From the NCBI GenBank assembly GCA_963734665.1, contig CAVTIR010000003.1, positions 266,856 through 330,855 of the forward strand: a stretch of 64,000 bases of DNA, read 5' to 3'. The notes beneath the pieces are model-generated. The model saw nothing but the letters and a program-made list of their open reading frames with translations. It did not search any database and had not been told where the DNA came from. Source of the DNA: Trebonia sp963734665. Its GTDB lineage: Bacteria; Actinomycetota; Actinomycetes; Streptosporangiales; Streptosporangiaceae. Shown one piece after another: positions 24,505 through 34,087 of this stretch (position 1 is its first letter; every line of letters begins with the position of its first letter). The position numbers were made by a program, and so were the translations under genes.

Positions 24505-26253
24505 TCAGAAGCGAAGACCGAACAGTCCGCCATCCTCACCATAATCTGTCAGCCTCTGGGGAAGAATATAGGAATCCAGGGTTTCCCCATTGGGCAGCAC
24601 CTTAGGAATCTCATCGCTGTTAAGCATCACAAGATACTGGAATCCCTCACTTTCTGCGAACTCGGCTCCGAGTTGCAAAGCCGCGTCCCGTTGGCGCTCA
24701 TCCACGCCGTCGAAGAGATGGCTATCATGAACTAGGAATCCTGGGCCGCTCCCTCGACGGCTCCAGAGAGTGGCAAGGTCAATATCGAAACAATAGACCT
24801 GCATGTTCGTAATTCCTTTGCTTCGGCCACGAGGAATGGTGGCTGTTATCTCTGGCCCATTTTCTGTGGCGTTGATCACTAGGCGGCCGTGTTGCTCGGC
24901 GGAATAGAGTCTCTGGGAGAGACGCTCGAAAATGACAAATGCTGGGGCCAATGCCTGCTGTCGCTCTGCAAGGTCACGTACAAGAGCAGCGGCAAGCCGC
25001 TGCCGTTCAATTCTCAATTCACCTCGTTGAGATTCCATCGCTACGGCGATCTCATAGCGCTCGCGCACTCGTTCTAGTCGGATCTGTCGTTGCACAAGAT
25101 CCCGCTGTAGCTCGACGAGCGTCTCCAGAGCCCCTCCACTACTAAGTAGCCTCAATCCATCCGATCGCTGCGTAGCCAAGCGATCTCGCTTCTCCGTATT
25201 TGAAGCAATCTCTGCGGCTATCCTCTCTACTTCAGCGGACAGATACTGTCTCCTATTGCTGATGACGGAATCATGAAATGCCTGAACGTCCTTGAAAGCT
25301 ATAAGTGCTGTTTCCGGAAGTTGCACATTTGCGGCGGCATATAGGTCTACAAGCCCAGTGGCTTGCTCCAGCCGAACTTCGCTGAAGGAACTTTCCAGCT
25401 GAGCCAGGTAGTCTCTATCGGAAATTATCTGATTATTGAGCTCCCGGATCCGTTGTCCTAGCCGAGTAACCTCGGCCTCGACAGCAGAGTAAGTTGGGAT
25501 TACGGTGAAGTTGCTGACTGATTGTCTGAGAGTGGTCAGCTCGTCTTGGGCCCCGGCTAGCTCACTAGCCAACTCGCCGACATTTGTAGAGTCGCTACTG
25601 GAGCTATCACTACCCGCCCGGCGGAGAGCCTCCATCTGTCTTTCGCGTTCGCGCAGCCTTTGCCATGAGCGAGGAAGTTCGACGTCCAAGCCCAACAGTA
25701 GCGACAAATTTACTTGAACATCCCATGTTGCCTGCTGGCTGAAATGCTTTGAAGGTATCTGGAATCCACCTGCTGTTTGAAGTCGCAAAAAATAACTAAT
25801 GCAAGATCTGAATGTAGGAGCCCAATCTCCTTGATCGGTGATGCCGAAGACGATGGGTCCGAGACGCCGCTTCCATTCCTCATTCGTAATGATCTCTTCA
25901 TGTCCATCGGAGCCAAACAATGTGTCGGCCGGCTCGTCACTGTTGGCTATCTTCGAGACTGAAACCTTCGCCGGAGTGGCTCCGGAACGCTGGACACAGA
26001 GACGCTCTCCACCGAGGTCGAAGGTCATCTGGAACCAATGCTCGTCTAGTGGCGGAAGGCGAAACATGCTACGTGGCCCAGCCTTACCTCCGAGCAGGAA
26101 ATGCATGATTTCCACTATGCTACTTTTCCCGCTGCCATTTCTTGTATCAGTCTTTTCGGACGTCTCGGTGCGGTCCGCGAGGACAATATTTAGGCCGGGC
26201 TGGAAGGTTAGTGTTTTGAAGCGAGGCAAACTGCTCGTGATTTCGTAAATCAT
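24505..26253 (-). CDS. ABC-three-component system ATPase (DUF2326, coiled coil)
   Basis: The 582-aa protein has an SMC/RecN-like ATPase head with Walker A TRNGSGKSSIVEIM (37-50), a long coiled coil in the middle (about 185-430, with heptad-like segments such as ELASELAGAQDELTTLRQS), and a C-terminal head half with GFLVHDSHLFDGVDERQRD, matching the DUF2326 type. This is the ATPase of the ABC-3C conflict systems described by Krishnan, Burroughs, Iyer and Aravind. It is last in a three-gene operon and overlaps the middle gene by 4 bp (ATGA). Its base composition is clearly more AT-rich than the host, indicating recent transfer. Confidence 0.85.
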   Translation of the reverse strand: MIYEITSSLPRFKTLTFQPGLNIVLADRTETSEKTDTRNGSGKSSIVEIMHFLLGGKAGPRSMFRLPPLDEHWFQMTFDLGGERLCVQRSGATPAKVSVSKIANSDEPADTLFGSDGHEEIITNEEWKRRLGPIVFGITDQGDWAPTFRSCISYFLRLQTAGGFQIPSKHFSQQATWDVQVNLSLLLGLDVELPRSWQRLRERERQMEALRRAGSDSSSSDSTNVGELASELAGAQDELTTLRQSVSNFTVIPTYSAVEAEVTRLGQRIRELNNQIISDRDYLAQLESSFSEVRLEQATGLVDLYAAANVQLPETALIAFKDVQAFHDSVISNRRQYLSAEVERIAAEIASNTEKRDRLATQRSDGLRLLSSGGALETLVELQRDLVQRQIRLERVRERYEIAVAMESQRGELRIERQRLAAALVRDLAERQQALAPAFVIFERLSQRLYSAEQHGRLVINATENGPEITATIPRGRSKGITNMQVYCFDIDLATLWSRRGSGPGFLVHDSHLFDGVDERQRDAALQLGAEFAESEGFQYLVMLNSDEIPKVLPNGETLDSYILPQRLTDYGEDGGLFGLRF

Positions 26254-26498
26254 GACCTGACTGCCTTTGTGATCAAGCCGTCTGATAGCTCAATTGCCCC
26301 GAGCCCATACAAGAGATCCAATGCCAGTATGAACCAGTCGAAAGCAAGTGTGGAATCTTGGCCCTCGGTCATCCGCCTGTTAGCAAGAGCTTCCCATGCG
26401 GCGCTTACTGTAGTCGGGCTGTCGAGATCCCTAAGGATCTGACCACCTATGTACAACAACGACCGATCTGGCCGCACCCCTTTAGTCGGTATGATCAT
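26250..26498 (-). CDS. ABC-three-component system middle component
   Basis: This 82-aa helical protein (SLLYIGGQILRDLDSP, TLAFDWFILALDLLYGLGAIEL) matches the small middle component that joins effector and ATPase in ABC-3C systems; the ending with GLGAIEL and a short basic tail is typical. Both ends overlap their neighbours as ATGA, so the three proteins are probably made in fixed ratio. Confidence 0.8.
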   Translation of the reverse strand: MIIPTKGVRPDRSLLYIGGQILRDLDSPTTVSAAWEALANRRMTEGQDSTLAFDWFILALDLLYGLGAIELSDGLITKAVRS

Positions 26499-27412
26499 GA
26501 CGTAAATCCAGGCCAGTCCGTTGGTGGATTATCGAATATATCGCATGACTCAAAGAAGTACGCCAGCAAGGCAAGTGAAGCCGTAAGTTCGCGAGATCCA
26601 TTGGCATTTCTGCCGACATAATCGAAAAGTTCATCAAATGCTTCATCGGGCGTGGCCGTTTTTTGAAGCCGATGCCACTCGCGTTGCACTAGAGTTGCCG
26701 TCCGGTCCCGCAGGTTCGGATCCGAGTTGTTGGCGAAATAGTCCTCGACCATGCCGCTTTGAGCGATACCGGCAGTGATAAGGCGCCGAGGATGCTCCGA
26801 TAGGGCATTATATTTGAGTTTCCTTGGATCAACCACTGGTAGATCAGATCCTGGCTGCCATGAAGCTGCCTCCATAGCTAGTCCTGTTACTGCGGCAGCG
26901 ATATCACCACGATCGAGAGTTCGCATATCTTCTTCGCGCGGAGGATGGCCAAACAGGGCAATAAGTTGCTTCTCTGATAGATTTTCAGATAGTTCAAGCA
27001 AGCGGCTGGGAGGCCATGATTCGATAGTCAGAGCAGAGTTCCTAGCCCTGACCCTAAGGATTGCTTGAGTCACGTCAGGCGGCAGGCCGTCATGCTGATT
27101 GTGAACAAATGTCCACGATCGCATGCTTTCCCATTGCGAACAGGCTCCATTAAAATCGATATCGACCTTATTTACCCATTGGCTAATTTTGACGACGGTT
27201 GGCGCGTAGACCTGAAAGACGGTGTCGGTGCGGGTGAGGTAACCGTCACACTTGCGATCTCCGACCTTGCCTGCTGGACGTACCCGGATGAAGTCAGTTC
27301 CGTGAACGGCCTCCATCAAGTCATTGAAATGATCTTGATAAGCAGTGGCGTGTTTCTTATGAAGAGCCAACTCTGCTTGGTGTTCGAACCAGACTTGTGC
27401 GAGCCTGTCCAC
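26495..27412 (-). CDS. ABC-three-component system effector-type protein (CTD family)
   Basis: The 305-aa protein carries a conserved C-terminal helical domain found on ABC-3C first components (LITAGIAQSGMVEDYFANN, VQREWHRLQ). The N-terminal part resembles a PD-(D/E)xK nuclease: KVGDRKCDGYLTRTDTVFQVYAP, with D in CDG and a QxY in place of ExK. It is therefore a candidate DNA-acting effector, perhaps an inactive or variant one. I chose the GTG at 27412 (V-DRLAQVW) because GAAGGA is about 9 nt upstream; an in-frame TTG at 27469 has no such support. It is the first gene of the operon. Confidence 0.75.
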   Translation of the reverse strand: MDRLAQVWFEHQAELALHKKHATAYQDHFNDLMEAVHGTDFIRVRPAGKVGDRKCDGYLTRTDTVFQVYAPTVVKISQWVNKVDIDFNGACSQWESMRSWTFVHNQHDGLPPDVTQAILRVRARNSALTIESWPPSRLLELSENLSEKQLIALFGHPPREEDMRTLDRGDIAAAVTGLAMEAASWQPGSDLPVVDPRKLKYNALSEHPRRLITAGIAQSGMVEDYFANNSDPNLRDRTATLVQREWHRLQKTATPDEAFDELFDYVGRNANGSRELTASLALLAYFFESCDIFDNPPTDWPGFTS

Positions 27413-28097
27413 TTGATGGGGTCCTTCGCTAGTGCCATGAGCTTGAGGGGGTGCGAGTCTCCAGGCCAAGGTGTACCAACCACACAGTCTGCCATGCCGG
27501 ATGCTCCGAGCGTAGTTCTGTACATGAGACTGTTACGGACAAATCGGCTGCCAAGTGAATACGTGGCTGCCGTGGCCTGGTGTGATATCAAGCCATGTCA
27601 TGGCACTCGCCCGAATCGCGCAGGAGCAAGCCGGTGCGAGGTCGCTTCCCTAAACTGATGTCGGGCGGAAGTCGGCATGGACGCTTCCGCTTGTCCCCCA
27701 CCATGGACGGGCAGGTCTTTGCGACTGCGGTGATACCGGACCCAACGCGACGCGAGTCGCTAGGTCTCGTGTTGCCGCAGCGGCTGCACGAAATGTGAGT
27801 ATTGTGCCAACGCCAGCCGTCCGTGCGAGTCGCCGAGCAGGTGCGCATCCTCTGCTTCTGCAGATCGGTTCACCCTACGTGGATACGAAGATCGTCGAGG
27901 CAATCCACGCCAAGGCTGGGCAGGGCAAGTTCGAGGTCACCAATAGTCACCCTGGGACGTGGAAGACCTAGCGATGCGAGCAGCCGAGGTCTTCGGTTCG
28001 AGGTAGCGCTAAATTTCGCTGCCGCGTCCGGCGATCAGGCCGAGGCTGGCCAGAGTACGGATGGCCGCGGTGATCTTGCCTACTCACCAGCGAGGGT
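27413..28097. other. Low-content spacer upstream of the ABC-3C operon
   Basis: This 685-bp stretch has no gene I can support with a family match. A plus-strand ORF at 27595-27798 (C-terminus GQVFATAVIPDPTRRESLGL) looks protein-like but I do not recognise it. The stretch between it and 28098 may be eroded coding sequence belonging to the recombinase remnant that follows. Confidence 0.35.
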
Positions 28098-28491
28098 CAA
28101 GCGGAAGCGGCGGGCAAGATCGCCGAATGCGACCGGAAGCTGGCCCAGTACCGCGTCCCACTCGACTTCGGGGCAAGCCCCGCTACCGTCGCCGGGTGGA
28201 TCGCCGAGGCCGAAGCGGAGAAAGCAAGGTATGAGGTCGGCCTCCGCCAGGTCGCTAAAGCGCGCGAGCGCATGACCGAACAAGAGATCAGGTCCATCGT
28301 CGACAAGCTTGCAGAGATCGCGTGTGCTCGCCGATGCTGACGCCGATGACAAGTCAGAGATTTTCGGTCAGCTAGGTCTCAATCTGACTTACCACCCGGC
28401 GAGCGGCGTCGCGGAAGCAAGCATTGAGCCTGGTCCACATGGGTTTTTCGAGATTGTCCGAGGACCAAGGCCTACCAATCGCGCATGCTAG
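28098..28491 (+). pseudogene. Serine recombinase C-terminal remnant, frameshifted
   Basis: The translation matches the end of large serine recombinases in actinomycetes: AAGKIAECDRKLAQYRVPLD, ATVAGWIAEAEAEKARYEVG, RERMTEQEIRSIVDKLAEI. After about 28320 the family resumes one base out of frame (RVLADADADDKSEIFGQLGL, NLTYHPASG) and runs to a stop at 28491. The catalytic N-terminal domain with the nucleophilic serine is missing, so this is a dead integrase or resolvase end left by an earlier mobile element. Confidence 0.7.
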
Positions 28492-28536
28492 CGACATTGC
28501 CCTGACCAGGACTTTTGCCATCGGTGGTGGCCGGCG

Positions 28537-28855
28537 ATGGCGGCCGACTGGGTCATCCGGTGGACGATCGCAGGGGACGTTGTCGGCGTAGCGGCGGTGG
28601 CTGCGACCGCGTCGTATGAGCACGCTTACGCCCTCGTGCGGGCGCATGGTGAGTCGGGCTGGACGGCCCGACTGGTCCCGCTGACGGTGGGTCGGTCTGA
28701 TCTACGCCAGTTCGATGGTGATGCTCGACTCGGCGCGACGGAAGGCGCGAGTGCCCGCGCTGGCGCAGTGGCTGTTGGGCCTGGACATAGCGGCGGTCCT
28801 GGCGGCTAACGTGGCACGCGGCCGTTTCGCTTGTTATCGCCTATCCGAGGCGTAA
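28537..28855 (+). pseudogene. DUF2637 (SpdA/TraSA-like) membrane protein, broken
   Basis: The start (VIRWTIAGDVVGVAAVAATA, SYEHAYALVRAHGESGWTAR) is the N-terminal membrane part of DUF2637 proteins found on actinomycete conjugative elements. After LVPLTV near 28690 the frame changes; the family continues one base out (GLIYASSMVMLDSARRKARV, PALAQWLLGLDIAAVLAANV) and stops at 28853-28855. Removing one G from a GGG would restore it. The usual C-terminal half is absent, so the gene is truncated as well. These proteins help plasmid spread between hyphal compartments. Confidence 0.7.
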
Positions 28856-29239
28856 TTCGATGACAGCATTGCCTCTTCTACCAGCGGATGTGGATGTATT
28901 GCAGGCTGCGGAATAGGCGTGTGTGACGCCAGGCCAGGCTCTCTTCCTGGCCACGGCCAGGAAGGAAGCTGCTATTGCCGCGCTGGCCAGGGTCGTGCGC
29001 GCAGACCATCTCGGAACGTGCGCCTACCTCGGTGTTCTGTGGTGACAGTTCCTCCGACACGCCCCTCTGCTGCCGAGGACCGGACAAATTCACGTGCTGC
29101 CGCTCGCTCAGTGTGGGACCATCCCATGCAGCGAATGACCCGTCGTGCACGCTGATGCAGCAGAGGGCTAGACCGCGCAAGATCTTCTTGGAGCGTGCCG
29201 ACCAGGGCGTAACGGACCGACGGGGTAGGCGGGGCTGTA
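28856..29239. other. Non-coding spacer
   Basis: No convincing gene in either direction; several overlapping short ORFs show no family pattern. It probably contains the promoter of the large gene that starts at 29240. Confidence 0.35.
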
Positions 29240-31426
29240 ATGGGGCGCAGCAGCAGGCGGAAGAGAGACCTCCGCAGCGGCGGGCGTGAGCCATCTGCGA
29301 AGGAGGCGTTGCGCTCTGCTAGCAAGGCTCAGCGGAGTGGCCGCCGACACGGCAGCACACTCGCAGAGTACGAGGCATTGGCGTGCCTCCATGAAGACCG
29401 CACCTATGCCGGACTCATGGCGCGCCATAACGCCCGCATGGAAAATATCGCCCGACCGCCCGACCGCCTGCTGCTAGAGGCTATGGACGCGCTCGCGCCT
29501 GTCCCGGTCCTGGATGTGATCCTGCGGAAGTACGGCACAGATAGAGGTCGGCTTCCCGCCGCCTATGGCAGGAAATGGATAGATCACCTTGCATGGGGTG
29601 TCGACAGCATGGTGGCTGCGCTGCGGATGCTGATGAGCGGCCAGTTCGTCGGCGCTGCCCTCGTCGCCCGCCACCAGCTAGAGCGCTGGTCGAACCACCG
29701 GGCCTACCTGACAGACACCCGGCACCGCGCAGGCGAGCCGAGCTTGGATTACATCGCGCGCATATGGAGCACGCCGGTCGTTCCCGCTAAGGATCAGCGC
29801 AGTAACACCGACGGGTTCGATGCAGGCGAGGGAATCGACCTCGACGCTGTGTACAGCGGCCAGGACAATGAGCCTGGCATGTCTCACGAACACGTCGTCC
29901 TCAGTAACGGCTCCGAGGTCTGCCCTGCCGCCGTGATGGGCGCACTCGGCGACGTCTTGCACGCGCTCACGGGTACCCGCGCGATGAGGTGGGACGCGGT
30001 GGAGCGCTGTGACCCGGGCACGACACCGCCGCAGGTGCATGGACTCTACGGGCTCGTAGGAGACGCCGTGCGGCTGTGCAGCACACAGATCGCGCATTGT
30101 CTCCGCTTTATCGCTGCCGAGCAGAATGACTTCGAGACGGTGATAAAGCTGAGTTGCCTTCCCGACAGTCTCAGCTACGTGGAGGCGGAGTCAGAAGAGG
30201 CAGCCGACGGATCCGGTCCTGAACTAAACGGGCGTCCGCCGTGGCCCGCGCCTTCGCCGGGTACGGTCAAGCGGATCTCCCTGGTCGCACTGCTACCGAT
30301 GCACCCAGATCACGGGCTGCGGCGCGAGCGCGTCAGAACGCTGGGCCGGGACGCGCAAATCTTCGAGGCAGCTCTTTCCGGGAAGCCAGCAGGTCGGCTG
30401 TTCAGAGACGACGAACTGATGAGCCTGGCGTTTTCCTGGCACCGTTTCAGTGTCGCCTGCGGGGCCCTGGCGGCCCTGAGAAACGAACGCAAAACGCTGG
30501 GCGAGAAGTGGGACCTTGAGGGACTGCGGGCACGCGAGCTGCCGTACCTGCTGACAAGCGAGGTAGCGGGCCTCGTGTGCGCTTGGTCGGGTGACGGCCC
30601 CGTCGCTGATGCCGCAGCGGCGGTCTCGACATCGATTAGGTCGGCTTACTGGCTACGGCTAGAAGACGACGACCGCGCGATGGGCGTGCTTCGGACCACG
30701 CTGGAGCAGACTGCGCGCATGCGGACCTGGCGACGGCGTCCGGACAAGGCCGGGAAGCTGGAAACGTCCGGACGCGCGACGCCCCGCGACTGGCTGGACG
30801 CGGCCGGCTGGCGTCGGCTAGAGGCGATGAACCGGGCCCTGGGAGAGATGGCACATGCGCGCATAGGTTCTCGCTGGGACGGAGCACGGAACCTTCTTGC
30901 ACAGCTCCAACCATCGTTCCCGCAAGAGATGTCGATTTACACGGCACGAGGTTTCTGCCTCGACACCCTGGTTCTCCTCGCTGCCCGTGAACTCTTGGAT
31001 TCCACCCTGTCAATTTCCCCCGCTGTAGCGTTGTCTTTCTCTAGAGTCTTGGGGCTGGAGATACGAGACGAAAACCGGGGCGATTCGGAACTTGAAGCGT
31101 TTTTGAACCGCGCATTCGCCCGGCGCACTGTTTCCCTAGGGTCACCATCGATAAAGGGACCCGAGCTGGAGTGGGCGTACGGTGGCGGTAACCTCGCCTT
31201 AGCTGTTCGCCGTCAACCTCTGCTCTCCTATGAACCTGAGGGTTCCGGGGGCACCCCGTTAGGTCGTTGGGGCCTCGTCGTCTCGCGCGACACGGAGCAT
31301 CTTGCGCTGTTCCTCACGGACCAGTTCGTGGTTTCAGCAAGGTTCCTCGGCTGTGCTCACAGGCCTCCGGGAGGCAGGGCGGGACCGGAATACCGGACAT
31401 GCTGTTGCTCTTCCCGAACGACATGA
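29240..31426 (+). CDS. Large uncharacterised helical protein
   Basis: A 728-aa protein with no domain I recognise. The basic N-terminus (GRSSRRKRDLRSGGRE) is followed by mostly helical sequence, for example LLLEAMDALAPVPVLDVILRK, MVAALRMLMSGQFVGAALVA and AVGALAALRNERKTL-like segments, with no clear nuclease, ATPase or membrane motif. The ATG at 29240 has GGCGGGG upstream. It stands alone between recombinase/DUF2637 debris and the HNH-like gene, in a region of defence genes, so a conflict role is possible but not shown. Confidence 0.55.
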   Translation: MGRSSRRKRDLRSGGREPSAKEALRSASKAQRSGRRHGSTLAEYEALACLHEDRTYAGLMARHNARMENIARPPDRLLLEAMDALAPVPVLDVILRKYGTDRGRLPAAYGRKWIDHLAWGVDSMVAALRMLMSGQFVGAALVARHQLERWSNHRAYLTDTRHRAGEPSLDYIARIWSTPVVPAKDQRSNTDGFDAGEGIDLDAVYSGQDNEPGMSHEHVVLSNGSEVCPAAVMGALGDVLHALTGTRAMRWDAVERCDPGTTPPQVHGLYGLVGDAVRLCSTQIAHCLRFIAAEQNDFETVIKLSCLPDSLSYVEAESEEAADGSGPELNGRPPWPAPSPGTVKRISLVALLPMHPDHGLRRERVRTLGRDAQIFEAALSGKPAGRLFRDDELMSLAFSWHRFSVACGALAALRNERKTLGEKWDLEGLRARELPYLLTSEVAGLVCAWSGDGPVADAAAAVSTSIRSAYWLRLEDDDRAMGVLRTTLEQTARMRTWRRRPDKAGKLETSGRATPRDWLDAAGWRRLEAMNRALGEMAHARIGSRWDGARNLLAQLQPSFPQEMSIYTARGFCLDTLVLLAARELLDSTLSISPAVALSFSRVLGLEIRDENRGDSELEAFLNRAFARRTVSLGSPSIKGPELEWAYGGGNLALAVRRQPLLSYEPEGSGGTPLGRWGLVVSRDTEHLALFLTDQFVVSARFLGCAHRPPGGRAGPEYRTCCCSSRTT

Positions 31427-31462
31427 CGCAGCAGACCCCGCCGTCCAGGGCTGAAGGGCAGC

Positions 31463-32278
31463 CTATGGGATTGGCCAGGACTGGTAACTGGGGCCCGCCG
31501 CGGCACCGTTGAACGATGCCCCCAGGCCCTGCCGGTTCCGTTCAGCCAGAATACGAAGGATGTCTCCAGTGAAGCGAGGAGCTGTCGGCCACCGCACGAC
31601 CCTCTTCGGCGGCCAGATACTTACGAGCCCAGCCTCCATGCCCGGAGGGACGAAGTGCCCGTCGCGTTCTTCGGAGTACTCCACTGCATCGAGCTCAGTG
31701 CAGAAAACTTCAAACAATACGTAACCGATAGTGAACAGCCCGACATGGCCTATGGGATCGCGGGTATCGCTGAGCAAAGATCCGGACTGCATGAATGAGA
31801 GTATTTTTCCCTGTGCATCGAGACACCCGATCGATACGTAAGAACCCGGCGGAGGCTGGTCGGAACCCGGGTTCTCGTGTAGCCAGTGCATGCTCCCGCT
31901 GGGTACCCATCCATAGGCTTCGCCCTTGGATTTCTTGAGCGCGAGCAGAAGCGAAGTCTTCACCGCCCATCTCGCAAGCTTTGCCTGCTGCATCGCATTA
32001 AGCTGCAGAGCACGGTTACCAAAAAGCATCGCGGTAAGGACTGGGCGAGCATGGCGTTCTGTCCTGCTCAGCCAGCCGGTATTGCACTTTTCGCAGACCT
32101 CGGGCAAGACGACTGCCAGGGTGTCCCATACGCGCGGAGGTCCGAACTCAAGGTGCTCCTGCACAGGCCCCTGTATTTTCAACTCCTCGCGCAGCCAGCG
32201 GGCGATTACATGCTCACGGCTCAGGTCATCGTCACCACAGAACAGGCATTTCCCCCTCGGCCGCCTCCGTGGTGTCAC
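31463..32278 (-). CDS. HNH-like zinc-site protein
   Basis: The 271-aa protein begins with an HNH-like metal site: CLFCGDDDLSREHVIARWL, then PEVCEKCNTGWLS. The pattern CxxC, E-H and CxxC is the treble-clef arrangement of HNH endonucleases, found here at the extreme N-terminus with a long helical/beta C-terminal part of unknown role (residues ~90-271). It may cut DNA. It converges with the large gene ending at 31426. Confidence 0.65.
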   Translation of the reverse strand: MTPRRRPRGKCLFCGDDDLSREHVIARWLREELKIQGPVQEHLEFGPPRVWDTLAVVLPEVCEKCNTGWLSRTERHARPVLTAMLFGNRALQLNAMQQAKLARWAVKTSLLLALKKSKGEAYGWVPSGSMHWLHENPGSDQPPPGSYVSIGCLDAQGKILSFMQSGSLLSDTRDPIGHVGLFTIGYVLFEVFCTELDAVEYSEERDGHFVPPGMEAGLVSIWPPKRVVRWPTAPRFTGDILRILAERNRQGLGASFNGAAAGPSYQSWPIP

Positions 32279-32596
32279 GCGCCCATCCTATTGCGGCACT
32301 TCTGCTGCCCGACCCCGGCCGTCGCCAGTCATAGAAGGCGCCTAGGGCCCCCGCCCGGTGAACTGGAGCCCCGAGACGGTCACGGTCGCACGACCGGACC
32401 TTCGGCATCCTGCACGCTCCCGGGCTCGCCGCCAGTTATATCGCGCATATCCCGTGCGGACTGCCGTGACCTGTGCCCATAAGGCATTACTACGCGCTGC
32501 CAGCTCGGCCGTCGGCTTCGTCGGCTTCGTCAGGTTCGCATGTGCGGCGCGCTTCCCGCCGCACGTTGAGCACGAAAATGCGGGAGACTGGCGGGC
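32279..32596. other. Divergent spacer before the kinase gene
   Basis: No gene is supported. It includes a short tandem TCGGCTTCG/TCGGCTTCG at about 32512-32530. Promoters for the HNH-like gene and the kinase are expected here. Confidence 0.3.
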
Positions 32597-34087
32597 GTGG
32601 CAGGAATCCGTGCAGGCCAGCGATATGGTCAGTGGGTGATCGCCGGACAGGAGCCTCTCGGCGCGGGCGGCAACGGCCAGGTGTGGCGCGCGGAGGCCGG
32701 TGACGGCAGGGTGAGAGCGATCAAGGTACTTTCCGCGGGCGGCGGGCCTGGCGGCAGGTACCGTCTGGGCCGGTTCAGGGACGAGATCGCGTTCCTGCTC
32801 GCCCACCCCGAGACAACGGGCATCTTGCCCCTGCTGGACAGCCGTATCTCGGAGGACCGGGGCGAGGCGTCCTGGTACGTGATGCCGGTGGCCACGCCGA
32901 TCCGCGAGGCGCTCGGAAGCGACCCTGAGCCCGGCGTGGTGGTCGCCGCCATCGGTGAGATCGCGACGACGCTGGCGTCCCTGGCGGCCGAGGGAGTGGC
33001 GCACCGGGACATCAAGCCGGACAACCTGTTCGAGCTAGACGGACGGTGGGTCATCGGCGACTTCGGCCTGGTGACCTATCCCGATAAGGACCCTCGCACC
33101 CAGCACGGCCGCAAGCTCGGGCCGATCGACTACATGGCCCCTGAGATGCGCCAGGACGCAGACCGGACCGACCCGGAACCGGCCGACGTGTGGGCGCTCG
33201 CGAAGACGCTATGGGTCCTGCTGACCGGTCAGGAACTCCCGGTACCGGGGACACACCGGCCGGCCGAGGGTGCCCACCCGCTGCGCGAGCGGCTCACGTT
33301 CCGGTTCGCCCCGGAACTGGACCTGCTGCTGGAAAAGGCCACGCAGATCGAGCCAAAGGAGAGGGCGTCGATGGCTGACATCGCCCGGGAACTCGAGGCC
33401 TGCACAGCCCCGCCTCCCGAGGTACGGCCGATGTCCAGCGTCGCGGAACTACATGACCGGGTCGCGGCGCTGACGGCCACCTCCCGCCAGCATGTCACGC
33501 AACGGCAGGAACGCCAGAGCCTGCTCATCGAGGCCTGGCAGGAACTGACGCAAATCGTGGCCGACACGGCGACCGAGCTCAGTGAGCAGCTCACGTTCTA
33601 CGTCCACTCCCACGACAGCGGCTACCGGGCCGCCGAGTTGCTGGAACGGCCTCCGTTCATGCCCTACGACGGGCAGAGTGCCGGATGTCTGCTGCTACCG
33701 CCGGGCCAGGACCGGCCTGCTGTTGAAGTCGTCGTAGCGGCGGCGTTCCGGGTGCTGCGCGAAGAAGATCCCGCCGACCTCGCCGCACTGGTGCGAGTCG
33801 ACCGGATCATCGATCACCAGGGAATTCATGAGCCGCACGAGATCTGGACCCGGACGTACCACGGCATCCCCATCGCCTCAGCTCAGCAGGCGAACGTCAT
33901 CGCCGACATCCGCGCCGGGTTCACCGGCAGCTTCGCCGACACGCTGCGGCAGGTCATCCGCATACTCTCCGACCCCGCTGCTCCCAGGCAAGAGCTGGCC
34001 TTAGCAGCGTCGGTTCACCTGTCGACGGTTACTGATTCTCACGGTCAGAGTCTGCGGGAACCACTGGAGCTTGGCCTGGAGGGCTGA
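32597..34087 (+). CDS. Serine/threonine protein kinase with C-terminal extension
   Basis: The kinase domain (about 1-270) is complete: glycine loop GAGGNGQ (22-28), Lys in AIKVL (43), catalytic loop HRDIKPDN (136-143), DFG (155-157), PIDYMAPE and DVWALAKTLW. There is no transmembrane segment or PASTA repeat, so it is a soluble Hanks-type kinase. The C-terminal 220 residues contain a helical linker (TSRQHVTQRQERQSLLIEAW) and an unrecognised domain. Soluble kinases with such tails occur in defence loci, where phosphorylation shuts down growth, and also in ordinary signalling. The GTG start has GGGAG upstream. The last 59 bp overlap the monooxygenase gene on the other strand. Confidence 0.8.
   Translation: MAGIRAGQRYGQWVIAGQEPLGAGGNGQVWRAEAGDGRVRAIKVLSAGGGPGGRYRLGRFRDEIAFLLAHPETTGILPLLDSRISEDRGEASWYVMPVATPIREALGSDPEPGVVVAAIGEIATTLASLAAEGVAHRDIKPDNLFELDGRWVIGDFGLVTYPDKDPRTQHGRKLGPIDYMAPEMRQDADRTDPEPADVWALAKTLWVLLTGQELPVPGTHRPAEGAHPLRERLTFRFAPELDLLLEKATQIEPKERASMADIARELEACTAPPPEVRPMSSVAELHDRVAALTATSRQHVTQRQERQSLLIEAWQELTQIVADTATELSEQLTFYVHSHDSGYRAAELLERPPFMPYDGQSAGCLLLPPGQDRPAVEVVVAAAFRVLREEDPADLAALVRVDRIIDHQGIHEPHEIWTRTYHGIPIASAQQANVIADIRAGFTGSFADTLRQVIRILSDPAAPRQELALAASVHLSTVTDSHGQSLREPLELGLEG

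Noticed and set aside
27595..27798. Small plus-strand gene ending in GLVLPQRLHEM
   Set aside because: Protein-like, but no family recognised and no good start; left as a note in the spacer entry.
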